A DNA stretch of 64,000 bases from Pueraria montana var. lobata (lineage: Eukaryota > Streptophyta > Magnoliopsida > Fabales > Fabaceae). The stretch covers positions 2,423,001 through 2,487,000 of the forward strand of contig CM048654.1 in the NCBI GenBank assembly GCA_026413185.1, written 5' to 3'. Made by a program: the position numbers and the translations under genes. Shown piece by piece: positions 36,801-49,131 of this stretch. Below the pieces are notes generated by a model. That model ran no database searches, was not told where the DNA came from, and worked only from the letters and a program-made list of their open reading frames with translations. The stretch's first letter is position 1. Each line of letters begins with the position of its first letter.

Positions 36801-39800
36801 ATGTTTCAACCAAGAAGGAAATGAAGAAAGGAATCAAGATCCCTTCTTGATTGATTCCAAGCTGTGTTTCTTACTTTCAAGGATGTTTCTTTTCTTATTT
36901 GTTCTTTCATGAGTTCTACCTTGGTCAGTCGCAACCATGGGTGCAATCAAGATGTATTCTTGATTTTGATCTTGATTCAAGAAAGCCGTCAAGAACAAAC
37001 GACCAAGAAGGAAGAAGTCAAGAAGCTCAGTTGACTTCTTTCTTTTTGACAAAAAAAGTAATGTTGCATGCAAGAAACGAAGAAAACAAGGAGGAATTGA
37101 AGAAAGGAATCAATATCCCTTCTTGATTGATTCCAAGTCGTGTTTCTTCTTTGTTCCTTCCTTTCATGATTGTTTCATGTCTTGTTTGTTCTTTCATGAG
37201 TTCAACCTTGGTCAGTCACAACCATGGGCTCAATCAGGATGCTTTCTTGATTGTAATCTTCATTCAAAAATGTAGTCAAGAACAAGCGACCAAGAAGGAA
37301 GTAGTCAAGAAGCTCAGTTGAGTTTATTCTTGTTCACCAAGAAAGCAATTTTTCATGCAAGAAATGAACAAAGCAAGGAGGAATTGAATAAAGGAATCAA
37401 TATCCCTTCCGGATTGATTCCAGGATGTGTTTCTAGTTTGTTTCATACTTTCATGGATGTTTCTTGCTTGTTTTTCTTTCTTGAGTTCTAGCTTGTTCAG
37501 TCGTAACCATGGGGGCAATCAAGACACTTTCTTGATTGTAATTTTCATTCAAGAATGTAGTCAAGAACAAGCGACCAAGAACGAAGTAGTCAAGAGCCTC
37601 AGTAGACATCTTTCTTGTTGACCAAGAAAGCAATGTTTCATGCAACAAACGATCAAAGCAAGGAGGAATTGAAAAAAGGAATCAAGATTCCTTCTTAATT
37701 GATTCCAAGTTGTGTTTCTTCTTTGTTCCTTTCTTTTATGAACATTTCTTGTCTTGTTCGTTCTTTCATGAGTTCTACCTTGGTTAGTCGCAACAATGGG
37801 CACAATCAAGATGCTTTCTTGATTGCGATCTTTATTCATGAAAGCAGTGAAGAACGACAGACCAAAAAGGAAGCAGTCAAGAAGCTCAGTTGACTTCCCT
37901 CTTGTTGACCAAGAAAGCAATGTTTCTAGCAAGAAACCAAGAAAGCAAGAAGGAAATGAAGAAAGGAGTCAGGATCCCTGCTTGATTGATTCCAAGCTGT
38001 GTTTCTTCTTTGTTTCTTTCTTTCATGGTCTTGTCTTGCCTTGTTCGTTCTTTTGTGAGTTCTACGTTGGTCAGTTGGAACCATGGACGCAATCAAGATG
38101 CTTTCTTGATTGAAACCTTGATTCAAAAAGCAGTCAAGAACAAATGACCAAGAAGGAAGAAATGAAGAAGCTCAATTGAGATCTTTCTTGTTGACCAAGA
38201 AAGCAATGTTTCATGCAAGAAACGAAGAAAGCAAGGAGGAATTGAAGAAAGGAATCAAAATCCCTGCTTGATTGATTCCAAGCTGTGTTTCTTCTTTGTT
38301 CCTTTCTATCATGATCGTTTCATGTCTTGTTTGTTCTTTCATGAGTTCAACCTTGGTTCCTCGCAACCATGGGCACAATCAGGATGCTTTCTTGATTGTA
38401 ATCTTCATTCAAGAATGTAGTCAAGAACAAGCGACCAAGAAGGAAGTAGTCAAGAAGCTCAGTTGACTTCTTTATTGTTCACCAAGAAAGCAATTTTTCA
38501 TGCAAGAAACGAACAAACCAAGGAGGAATTGAAGAAAGGAATCAATATCCCTTCTTGATTGATTCCAAGCTGTGTTTCTTCTTTCTTCCTTTCTTTCATG
38601 ATCGTATCGTGTCTTGTTTGTTCTTTCTTGAGTTCTACCTTGATCAATCGCAACCATGGGTGCAATCAAGATACTTTCTTGATGGTAATCTTCATTCAAG
38701 AATGTAGTCAAGAACAAGCGACCAAGAAGGAAGTAGTCAAGAAGCTCAGTGGACTTCTTTCTTGTTGACCTAGAAAGAAATGTTCCATGCAAGAAAGGAT
38801 CAAAGCAAGGAGGAGTTGAAGAAAGGAATCAGGATGCCTTCTTGATTGATTCCAAGTTGTGTTTCTTCTTTGTACCTTTCTTTCGTGAACGTTTCTTATC
38901 TTCTTTGTTCTGTCATGAGTTCTACCTTGGTCAGTCGCAACCATGGTCGCAATCAAGATGCTTTCTTGATTCAAGAAAAAGGTAAAGAACAAACTACCAA
39001 GAAGGAAGAAGTCAAGAAACTCAGTTACCTTCTTTCCTGTTTACTAAGATAGCAATGTTTCATGCAAGAAACGAAGAAACTAAGGAGGATTTGAAGAAAG
39101 GAGTCAAGATCCATTCTTGATTGATTCCAAGCTGTATTTCTTCTTTGTTCCTTTCTTTCATTATCGATTATTGTCTTATTTGTTCTTTCATGAGTTCTAC
39201 CTTGATCAATTGCAACCGTGGGCGCAATCAAGATGCTCTCTTGATTGTAATCTTCATTCGAGAGTGTAGTCAAGAATAAGCGACCAAGAAGGAAGTAGTC
39301 AAGAAGCTCAGTTGACTTCATTCTTGTTGACCAAGAAAGCAATGTTTGATGCAAGAAACGAAGAAAGCAAGGAGGAATTGAAGCAAGGAATCAAGATCCC
39401 TTCTTGATTGATTCCAAGTTGTGTTTCTTTCTTTCATGGATGTTTATTGTCTTGTTTTTTCTTTCATGAGTTTTACCTTGGTCAGTCACAGCCATGGGTG
39501 CAATCAAGATGTTTTCTTGATTGCGATCTTGATTCAAGAAAGCCGTCAAGAACAAACGACCAAGGATGAAGTAGTGAATAGCCTCAGTTGACATCTTTCT
39601 TGTTGACCAAGAAAGCAATGTTTCATGCAACAAACGATCAAAGCAAGGAGGAATTGAAGAAAGGAATCAATATCCCTTCTTGATTGATTCCAAGCTGTGT
39701 TTCTTCTTTCTTCCTTTCTTTCATGATCGTCTCTTGTCTTGTTTGTTCTTTCTTGAGTTCTACCCTAATCAATTGCAACCATGGGCGCAATCAAGATACT

Positions 39801-42198
39801 TTCTTGATTGTAATCTTCATTCAAGAATGTAGTCAAGAACAAGCGACCAAGATGGAAGTAGTCAAGAAGCTCAGTTGACTTCTTTCTTGTTGACGTAGAA
39901 AGAAATGTTCCATGCAAGAAACGATCAAAGCAAGGAGGAGTTGAAGAAAGGAATCAAGATGCCTTCTTGATTAATTCTAAGTTGTGTTTCTTCTTTGTAC
40001 CTTTCCTTCATGAACGTTTCTTGTCTTCTTTATTCTTTCATGAGTTCTACCTTGGTCAATCGCAACCATGGTCGCAATCAAGATGCTTTCTTGATTCAAG
40101 AAAGAGGTAAAGAACAAACTACCAAGAAGGAAGAAGTTAAGAAACTCAGTTACCTTCCTTCCTGTTTACCAAGATAGCAATGTTTCCTGTAAGAAATGAA
40201 GAAACTAAGGAGGATTTAAAGAAAGGAGTCAAGATCGCTTCTTGATTGATTCCAAGCTGTGTTTCTTCTTTGTTCCTTTCTTTCATTATCGATTCTTGTC
40301 TTGTTTGTTCTTTCATGAGTTCTACCTTGATCAATCGCAACCATGGGCGCAATCAAGATGCTCTCTTGATTGTAATCTTCATTCGAGAATGTAGTCAAGA
40401 ACAAGCGACCAAGAAGGAAGTAGTCAAGAATCTCAGTTGACTTCTTTCTTGTTGACCAAGAAAGCAATGTTTGATGCAAGAAACGAAGAAAGCCAGGAGG
40501 AATTGAAGCAAGGAATCAAGATCCCTTCTTGATTGATTCCAAGTTGTGTTTCTTCTTTATTCCTTTCTTTCATGAACGTTTCTTGTCTTCTTTGTTCTTC
40601 CATGAGTTCTACCTTGGTCAGTCGCAACCATGGGCGCAATCAAGATGCTTTCTTGATTGTGATGTTGATTCAAGAAAGCAGCCAAGAACAAACTACCATG
40701 AAGGTAGAAGCCAAGAAACTCAGTTAACTTCTTTCTTGTTGACCAAGAAAGCAATGTTTCACGCAAGAAGGAAATGAGGAAAGGAATCAAGATCCCTTCT
40801 TAATTGATTCCAAGCTGTGTTTCTTTCTTTTATGGACGTTTCTTGTCTTGTTTGTTCTTTTATGAGTTCTAGTTTGGTTAGTCGCAACCATGGGTGCAAC
40901 CAAGATGTTTTCTTGATTGCAACCTTGATTCAAGAAAGCAGTCAAGAACAAATGACCAAGAAGGAAGAAGTCAAGAAGCTCAGTTGACTTCTTTCTTGTT
41001 GACCAAAAAAGCAATGTTTCATGCAAGATACGAAGAAAGCAAGGAGGAATTCAAGAAAGGAATCAATATCCCTTATTGATTGATTCCAAGCGGTGGTTCT
41101 TGTTTGTTCCTTTCTTTCATGATCGTTTCATGTCTTGTTTGTTCTTTCATGAGTTCAACCTTGGTAAGTGGCAACCATGGGTGCAATCAGGATGCTTTCT
41201 TGATTGTAATCTTCATTCAAGAATGTAGTCAAGAACAAGCGACCAAGAAGGAAGTAGTCAAGAAGCTCAGTTGACTTCTTTCTTGTTAACCAAAAAAGCA
41301 ATGTTTCATGCAAGAAACGAAGAAACCAAGGAGGAATTGAAGAAAGGAATCAATATCCCTTATCGATTGATTCCAAGTTGTGTTTCTTCATTGTTTCCAA
41401 CTTTGATGGATGTTTCTTGCTTGTTTTTCTTTCTTGAGTTCTACCTTGTTCAGTCGCAAGCATGGGTGCAATCAAGATGCTTTCTTCATTGCAACTTTGA
41501 TTCAAGAAAGCAGTCAAGAACAAACGACAAAGAACGAAGAAGTCATGAAGCTCAGTTGACTTCCTTCTTGTTGAGTAAGAAATCAATGTTTCATGCAAGA
41601 AATGAAGAAAGCAACGAGGAATTGGAGAAAGGAATCAAGATCCCTTCTTGATTGATTCCAAGTTGTGTTTCTTCTTTGTTCCTTTCCTTCATGATCGTTT
41701 CTTGTCTTGTTTGTTCTTTCATGAGTTCTACCTTGGTCAGTCGCAACCATGGGTGCAATCAAGATGCTTTCTTGATTGTAATCTTCATTCAAGAATGTAA
41801 TCAAGAACAAGCGACCAAGAAGGAAGTAGTCAAGAAGCTCAGTTGACTTCTTTCTTGTTTACCAAGAAAGCAATGTTTCAAGCAAGAAGGAAATGAAGAA
41901 AGGAATCAAGATCCCTTCTTAATTGATTCCAAGCTGTGTTTCTTTCTTTCATGGATGTTTATTGTCTTGTTTTTTCTTTCATGAGTTTTACCTTGGTCAG
42001 TCACATCCATGGGTGCAATCAAGATGTTTTCTTGATTGCGATCTTGATTCAAGAAAGTCGTCAAGAACAAACGACCAAGCAGGAAGAAGTCAAGAAGCTC
42101 AGTTGACTTCTTTCTTGTTGACCAAAAAAGTAATGTTTCAGGCAAAAAATGAAGCAAGCAAGGAGGAATTGAAGAAAGGAATCAATATTCCTTCTTGA

Positions 42199-45100
42199 TT
42201 GATTCCAAGCTATGGTTCTTCTTTGTTCCTTTCTTTCATGATCATTTCATGTCTTGTTTGTTCTTTCACGAGTTCAACCTTGGTCAGTCGCAACCTTGGG
42301 TGCAATCAGGATGCTTTCTTGATTGTAATCTTCATTCAAGAATGTAGTCAAGAACAAGCGACCAAGAAGGAAGTAGTCAAGAAGCTCAGTTGACTTCTTT
42401 CTTATTGATAAAGAAAGCAATGTTTCACACAAGAAGGAAATGAAGAAAGGAATCAAGATCCCTTCTTAATTGATTCCAAGTTGTGTTTCTTTCTTTTATG
42501 GACGTTTCTTGTCTTGTTTGTTCTTTTATGAGTTCTAGTTTGGTTAGTCATAACCATGGGTGCAACCAAGATGTTTTCTTGATTGCAACCTTGATTCAAG
42601 AAAGCAGTCAAGAACAAATGACCAAGAAGGAAGAAGTCAAGAAGCTCAGTTGACTTCTTTCTTGTTGACCAAAAAAGCAATGTTTCATGCAAGAAACGAA
42701 GAAAGCAAGGAGGAATTCAAGAAAGGAATCAATATCCCTTATTGATTGATTCCAAGTTGTGGTTCTTCTTTGTTCCTTTCTTTCATGATCGTTTCATGTC
42801 TTATTTGTTCTTTCACGAGTTCAACCTTGGTCAGTCGCAACCATGGGTGCAATCAGGATGCTTTCTTGATTGTAATCTTCATTTAAGAATGTAGTCAAGA
42901 ACAAGCGACCAAGAAGGAAGTAGTCAAGAAGCTCAGTTGACTTCTTTCTTGTTGACAAAGAAAGCAATGTTTCACACAAGAAGGAAATGAAGAAAGGAAT
43001 CAAGATCCCTTCTTAATTGATTCCAAGCTGTGTTTCTTTCTTTCATGGACGTTTCTTGTCTTGTTTGTTCTTTTATGAGTTCTAGTTTGGTTAGTCACAA
43101 CCATGGGTTCAATCAAGATGTTTTCTTGATTGCAACCTTGATTCAAGAAAGCAGTCAAGAACAAATGACCAAGAAGGAAGAAGTCAAGAAGCTCAGTTGA
43201 CTTCTTTCTTGTTGACCAAAAAAGTAATGTTTCATGCAAGAATTGAAGAAAGCAAGGAGGAATTCTAGAAAGGAATCAATATACCTTCTTGATTGATTCC
43301 AAGCTGTGGTTCTTGTTTGTTCCTTTCTTTCATGATCGTTTCATGTCTTGTTTGTTCTTTCACGAGTTCAACCTTGGTCAGTCGCAACCATGGGTGCAAT
43401 CAGGATGCTTTCTTGATTGTAATCTTCATTCAAGAATGTAGTCAAGAATAAGCAACCAAGAAGGAAGTAGTCAAGAAGCTCAGTTGACTTCTTTCTTGTT
43501 GATAAAGAAAGCAATATTTCACACAAGAAGGAAATGAAGAAAGGAATCAAGATCCCTTCTTAATTGATTCCAAGCTGTGTTTCTTTCTTTTATGGACGTT
43601 TCTTGTCTTGTTTGTTCTTTTATGAGTTCTAGTTTCGTTAGTCGCAACCATGGGTGCAACCAAGATGTTTTCTTGATTGCAACCTTGATTCAAGAAAGCA
43701 GTCAAGAACAAATGACCAAGAAGGAAGAAGTCAAGAAGTTCAGTTGACTTCTTTCTTGTTGACCAAAAAAGCAAAGTTTCATGCAAGATACGAAGAAAGC
43801 AAGGAGGAATTCAAGAAAGGAATCAATATCCCTTATTGAATGATTCCAAGCTGTTGTTCTTCTTTGTTCCTTTCTTTCATGATCGTTTCATGTCTTGTTT
43901 GTTCTTTAACGAGTTCAACCTTGGTCAGTCGCAACCATGGGTGCAATCAGGATGCTTTCTTGATTGTAATCTTCATTCAAGAATGTAGTCAAGAACAAGC
44001 GACCAAGAAGGAAGTAGTCAAGAAGCTCAGTTGACTTCTTTCTTGTTGACAAAGAAAGCAATGTTTCACACAAGAAGGAAATGAAGAAAGGAATCAAGAT
44101 CCCTTCTTAATTGATTCAAAGCTGTGTTTCTTTCTTTCATGGATGTTTCTTGTCTTGTTTGTTCTTTTATGAGTTCTAGTTTGGTTAGTCGCAACCATGG
44201 GTGCAATCAAGATGTTTTCTTGATTGCAACCTTGATTCAAGAAAGCAGTCAAGAACAAATGACCAAGAAGGAAGAAGTCAAGGAGCTCAGTTGACTTCTT
44301 TCTTGTTGACCAAAAAAGCAATGTTTCATGCAAGAAATGAAGAAAGCAAGGAGGAATTCAAGAAAGGAATCAATATCCCTTCTTGATTGATTCCAAGCTA
44401 TGGTTCTTCTTTGTTCCTTTCTTTCATGATCGTTTCATATCTTGTTTGTTCTTTCACGAGTTCAGCCTTCGTCAGTCGCAACCATCGGTGCAATCAGGAT
44501 GCTTTCTTGATTGTAATCTTCATTCAAGAATGAAGTCAAGAACAAGCGACCAAGAAGGAAGTAGTCAAGAAGCTCAGTTGTCTTCTTTCTTGTTGATAAA
44601 GAAAGCAATGTTTCACACAAGAAGGAAATGAAGAAAGGAATCAAGATCCCTTCTTAATTGATTCCAAGCTGTGTTTCTTTCTTTCATGGACGTTTCTTGT
44701 CTTGTTTGTTCTTTTATGAGTTCTAGTTTGGTTAGTCGCAACCATGGGTGCAATCAAGATGTTTTCTTGATTGCAACCTTGATTCAAGAAAGCAGTCAAG
44801 AACAAATGACCAAGAAGGAAGAAGTCAAGAAGCTCAGTTGTCTTCTTTCTTGTTGACCAAATAAGCAATGTTTCATGCAAGAAATGAAGAAAGCAAGGAG
44901 GAATTCAAGAAAGGAATCAATATACCTTCTTGATTGATTCCAAGCTGTGGTTCTTGTTTGTTCCTTTCTTTCATGATCGTTTCATGACTTGTTTGTTCTT
45001 TCACGAGTTCAACCTTGGTCAGTCGCAACCATAGGTGCAATCAGGATGCTTTCTTGATTGTAATCTTCATTCAAGAATGTAGTCAAGAACAAGCGACCAA

Positions 45101-45480
45101 GAAGGAAGTAGTCAAGAAACTCAGTTGACTTCTTTCTTGTTGACCAAAAAAGCAAGGTTTCATGCAAGAAACGAAGAAACCAAGGAGGAATTGAAGAAAG
45201 GAATCAATATCCCTTCTTGATTGATTCCAAGCTGTGTTTCTTTCTTTCATGGATGTTTCTTGTCTTGTTTTTTCTCTCATGAGTTTTACCTTGGTCAATT
45301 GCAACCATGGGTGCAATGAAGATGTTTTCTAGATTGCGATCTTGATTCAAGAAAGCTGTCAAGAACAAACGACCAAGAAGGAAGAAGTCAAGAAGCTCAG
45401 TTGACTTCTTTTTTGTTGACCAAAAAAGCAATGTTTCATGCAAGAAACGAAGAAAGCAAGGAGGAATTGGAGAAAGGAAT
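42199..45480 (+). repeat. dimeric higher-order repeat, 547-bp period
   Basis: Alternation of one full unit (287 bp, GTGGTTCTTCTTTGTTCC with GATCGTTTCATGTC) and one short unit (260 bp, GTGTTTCTTTCTTT with AGTTCTAGTTTGGTTAGTC). Matching landmarks fall at 42453, 43000, 43547, 44094 and 44641, exactly 547 bp apart. Copies are very similar, so five to six dimers were amplified together more recently than the surrounding array. Confidence 0.87.
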
Positions 45481-48452
45481 CAATATCCCTTCTTGATTGA
45501 TTCCAAGCTGTGTTTCTTCTTTCTTCCTTTCTTTCATGATCGTCTCTTGTCTTGTTTGTTCTTTCTTGAGTTCTAACCTGATCAATTGCAACCATGGGCG
45601 CAATCAAGATACTTTCTTGATTGTAATCTTCATTCAAGAATGTAGTCAAGAACAAGCGACCAAGAAGAAAGTAGTCAGGAAGCTCAGTTGACTTCATTCT
45701 TGTTCACCAAGAAAGCAATTTTTCATGCAAGAAACGAACAAACCAAGGAGGAATTGAAGAAAGGAATCAATATCCCTTCTGGATTGATTCCAAGTTGTGT
45801 TTCTTCTTTGTTTCTTACTTTCATGGATGTTTCTTGCTTATTTTTCTTTCTTGAGTTCTACCTTTTTCAGTCGCAACCAAGGGCGCAATCAAGATGCTTT
45901 CTTGATTGTAATCTTTATTAAAAAATGTAGACAAGAACGAGCGACCAAGAAGGAAGTAGCCAAGAAGCTCAGTTGACATCTTTCTTGTTGACCAAGAAAG
46001 CAATGAGTCATGCAAGAAATGATCAAAGCAGGGAGTAATTGAAGAAAGTAATCAAGATGCCTTCTTGATTGATTCCATGTTATGTTTCTTCTTTGTTGCT
46101 TTCTTTTATGAACGTTTCTTGTCTTGTTTGTTCTTTCATAAGTTCTACCTTGGTCAGTCGTAACCATGGGCGCAATCAAGATGCTTTCTTGATTGTGATT
46201 ATTATTCATGAAAGCAGTGAAGAATAACAAACCAAAAAGGAAGCAGTCAAGAAGCTCAGTTGACTTCTCTCTTGTTGACCAAGAAAGCAATGTTTCAAGC
46301 AAGAAACCAAGAAAGCAAGAAGGAAAAAGACAAAGGATTCAAGATCCCTTCTTGATTGATTCCAAGCTGTGTTTCTTCTTTGTTTCTTTCTTTCATGGTC
46401 GTTTCTTACCTTCTTTGTTCTTTCGTGAGTTCTACCTTGGTTAGTCGGAACCATTGGCGCAATCAATATGCTTTCTTGATTGCAACCTTGATTCAAAAAG
46501 AAGTCAAGAACAAACACCCAAGAAGGAAGAAATGAAGAAGCTCTGTTGAGATCTTTCTTGTTGACCAAGAAAGCAATGTTTCATGCAAGAAATGAAGAAA
46601 GCAAGGAGGAATTGAAGAAAGGAATCAATATCCCTTTTTGATTGATTCCAAGCTGTGTTTCTTCTTTGTTCCTTTCTTTCATGATCGTTTCATGTCTTGT
46701 TTGTTCTTTCATGAGTTCAACCTTGGTTACTCGCAACCATGGGCGCAATCAGGATGCTTTCTTGATTGTAATCTTCATTCAAGAATGTAGTCAAGAACAA
46801 GCGACCAAGAAGGAAGTAGTCAAGAAGCTCAGTTGACTTCTTTCTTATTGACTAAGAAAGAAATGTTTCAAGCAAGAAGGAAATGACGAAAGGAATCAAG
46901 ATCCCTTCTTGATTGATTCCAAGCTGTGTTTCTTTCTTTCAAGGACGTTTCTTGTCTTGTTTGTTCTTTCATGAGTTCTACCTTGGTCACTCGTAACCAT
47001 GGGTGCAATCAAGATGTTTTCTTGATTTTGATCTTGATTCAAGAAAGCCATCAAGAATAAATGACCAAGAAGGAAGAAGTCAAGAAGCTCAGTTGACTTC
47101 TTTCTTTTTGACCAAAAAAGTAATGTTTCATGCAAGAAACGAAGAAAGCAAGGAGGAATTGAACAAAGGAATCAATATCCCTTCTTGATTGATTCCAAGC
47201 TGTGTTTCTTCTTTGTTCCTTCCTATCATGATTGTTTCATGTCTTGTTTGTTCTTTCATGAGTTCAACCTTGGTCAGTCACAACCATGGGCTCAATCAGG
47301 ATGCTTTCTTGATTGTAATCTTCATTCAAGAATGTAGTCAAGAACAAGCGACCAAGAAGAAAGTAGTCAAGAAGCTCAGTTGAGTTCATTCTCATTCACC
47401 AAGAAAGCAATTTTTCATGCAAGAAACGAACAAAGCAAGGAGGAATTGAAGAAAGGAATCAATATCCCTTCTGGATTGATTCTAGGCTGTGTTTCTAGTT
47501 TGTTTCTTACTTTCATGGATGTTTCTTGCTTGTTTTTCTTTCTTGAGTTCTACCTTGTTCAGTCGTAACCATGCGCACAATCAAGATGCTTTCTTGATTG
47601 TAATTTTCATTCAAGAATGTAGTCAAGAACGAGCGACCAAGAAGGAATTAGTCAAGAAGCTCAGTTGACATCTTTCTTGTTGACCAAGAAACCAATGTTT
47701 CATGCAACCAACAATCAAAGCAAGGAGGAATTGAAAAAAGGAATCAAGATTCCTTCTTGATTGATTCCAAGTTATGTTTCGTCTTTGTTCCTTTCTTTCA
47801 TGAACATTTCTTGTCTTATTCGTTCTTTCATGAGTTCTACCTTGGTCAGTCGCAACCATGGGCGCAATCAAGATGCTTTATTGATTGCGATCTTTATTCA
47901 TGAAAGCAGTGAAGAACAACAGACCAAAAAGGAAGCAGTCAAGAAGCTCAGTTGACTTCTTTCTTGTTGACCATGAAAGCAATGTTTCTAGCAAGAAACC
48001 AAGAAAGCAAGAAGGAAATGAAGAAAGGAGTCAAGATCCCTTCTTGATTGATTCCAAGATGTGTTTCTTCTTTGTTTCTTTCTTTCATGGTCTCGTCTTG
48101 CCTTGTTTGTTCTTTCGTGAGTTCTACCTTGGTCAGTCGGAACCATTGGCACAACCAAGATGCTTTCTTGATTGCAACCTTGATTCAAAAAGCAGTCAAG
48201 AACAAACGACCAAGAAGGAAGAAATGAAGAAGCTCAATTGAGATCTTTCTTGTTGACCAAGAAAGCAATGTTTCATGCAAGAAACGAAGAAAACAAGGAG
48301 GAATTGAAGAAAGGAATCAATATCCCTTCTTGATTGATTCCAAGCTGTGTTTCTTCTTTGTTCCTTTCTTTCATGATCGTTTCATGTCTTGTTGGTTCTT
48401 TCATGAGTTCAACCTTGGTTACTCGCAACCATGGGCGCAATCAGGATGTTTT

Positions 48453-48689
48453 CTTTTACAAGAGCATTGGACGCTGACTGTAGTTCTTTACAAAACATAT
48501 TTGGACGCCTTTCTTATTGAAATATAAAGTCAAGGTTTGAGAGATACAATACCATTACGGCATTGGACGACGTAGATCTTATAACACTCAAATAAGACCA
48601 TTAGATACTTCAAAATTTATCCTTTAATTGTTATCATCAAAACCGAAATTCGAGGGGATAAACATCGTCCAAGGTCTTAGAACTTAACA
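48453..48689 (-). repeat. truncated 3' LTR of element B (237 bp of about 1300)
   Basis: Matches positions 59139-59375 of the 5' LTR base for base in length, with about 10 substitutions. Only the first part of U3 survives. TATA, R and U5 are gone and satellite follows directly on the left. The joint sits in CTTTT, where satellite (TTTTCTT) and LTR (GCTTTTACAAG) share only CTT. It contains TGGACG near 48472, 48507 and 48568 and CATCGTCCAAGG near the inner end. Confidence 0.92.
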
Positions 48690-48704
48690 ATCTCCCCCTT
48701 TTTG
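48690..48704 (-). other. polypurine tract next to the 3' LTR
   Basis: The minus strand reads AAAAAGGGGGAGAT directly before the LTR's first TG. This is the plus-strand DNA primer site of the element. The neighbouring TCATCATC upstream of it is typical of Sirevirus tracts. Confidence 0.92.
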
Positions 48705-48832
48705 ATGATGACAAATAATGTTAAATTTTGATGTTAATAGGCACATAATCATATATAACTATTATAAATCATGTAAGAGATGATTATGTTATGCCAGTGT
48801 ATGTTGACAGAGTTAATGTATATGAAATGAAG

Positions 48833-49080
48833 TACTCCCCCTGAGTTCAACATTTCTTATGCATATGATAATAGTGTATTAATAAACAGCAAGAGTATAT
48901 CAGATATAACAGATATCAGAGTGTAAAACATATCAAGGATATGGATGCAGAATATATATGGAATAAACACTTCATGTATTAAAGACGTTTTGATAGAAAT
49001 AGCCAGTATATTCATAGAGTGTAGAGTGTTAGCTATATACTTCTATGACATCAAAATTCTAATTTCTCCCCCTTTGTCAT
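48833..49080 (-). other. two further polypurine tracts in the 3' noncoding region
   Basis: The minus strand carries CTCAGGGGGAGTA (48833-48845) and ATGACAAAGGGGGAGAAATT (49061-49080), both like the LTR-proximal tract. Repeated polypurine tracts between the last ORF and the 3' LTR are a known Sirevirus trait. The rest of 48705-49131 is AT-rich, with no open frame or other signal I can name. Confidence 0.75.
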
Positions 49081-49131
49081 TAACAAAAATGGGTTTGAAA
49101 GATGGAAAAATGACTTGACCATCATAGTCAC

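Larger units (their letters stand above)
22784..48452 (+). repeat. satellite array block 3 (about 90 copies)
   Basis: Largest array block, same unit and orientation. It is dominated by TCCAAGCTGTG and TTTCATGAGTTC units of at least two kinds: one reading TTGATTCAAGAAAGC(A/C)GTCAAG, and one reading TAATCTTCATTCAAGAATGTAGTCAAG with GGAAGTAGTC. Full units are 287 bp. A common short unit of about 260 bp lacks part of the TTCTTTGTTCC tract (GTGTTTCTTTCTTTCATGGACG) and part of the purine tract (CAAGAAGGAAATG). It stops at 48452, where sequence switches to an LTR fragment. Local losses occur near 26330-26450, 26867, 34555 and 38967. Confidence 0.95.

Noticed and set aside
4507..48452. Dozens of antisense open frames of 60-180 codons across the array
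   Set aside because: They recur with the satellite period, their apparent starts are TTG codons and not ATG, and the 287-bp unit is not a multiple of three, so frames shift from unit to unit. They come from low stop density in the repeat.
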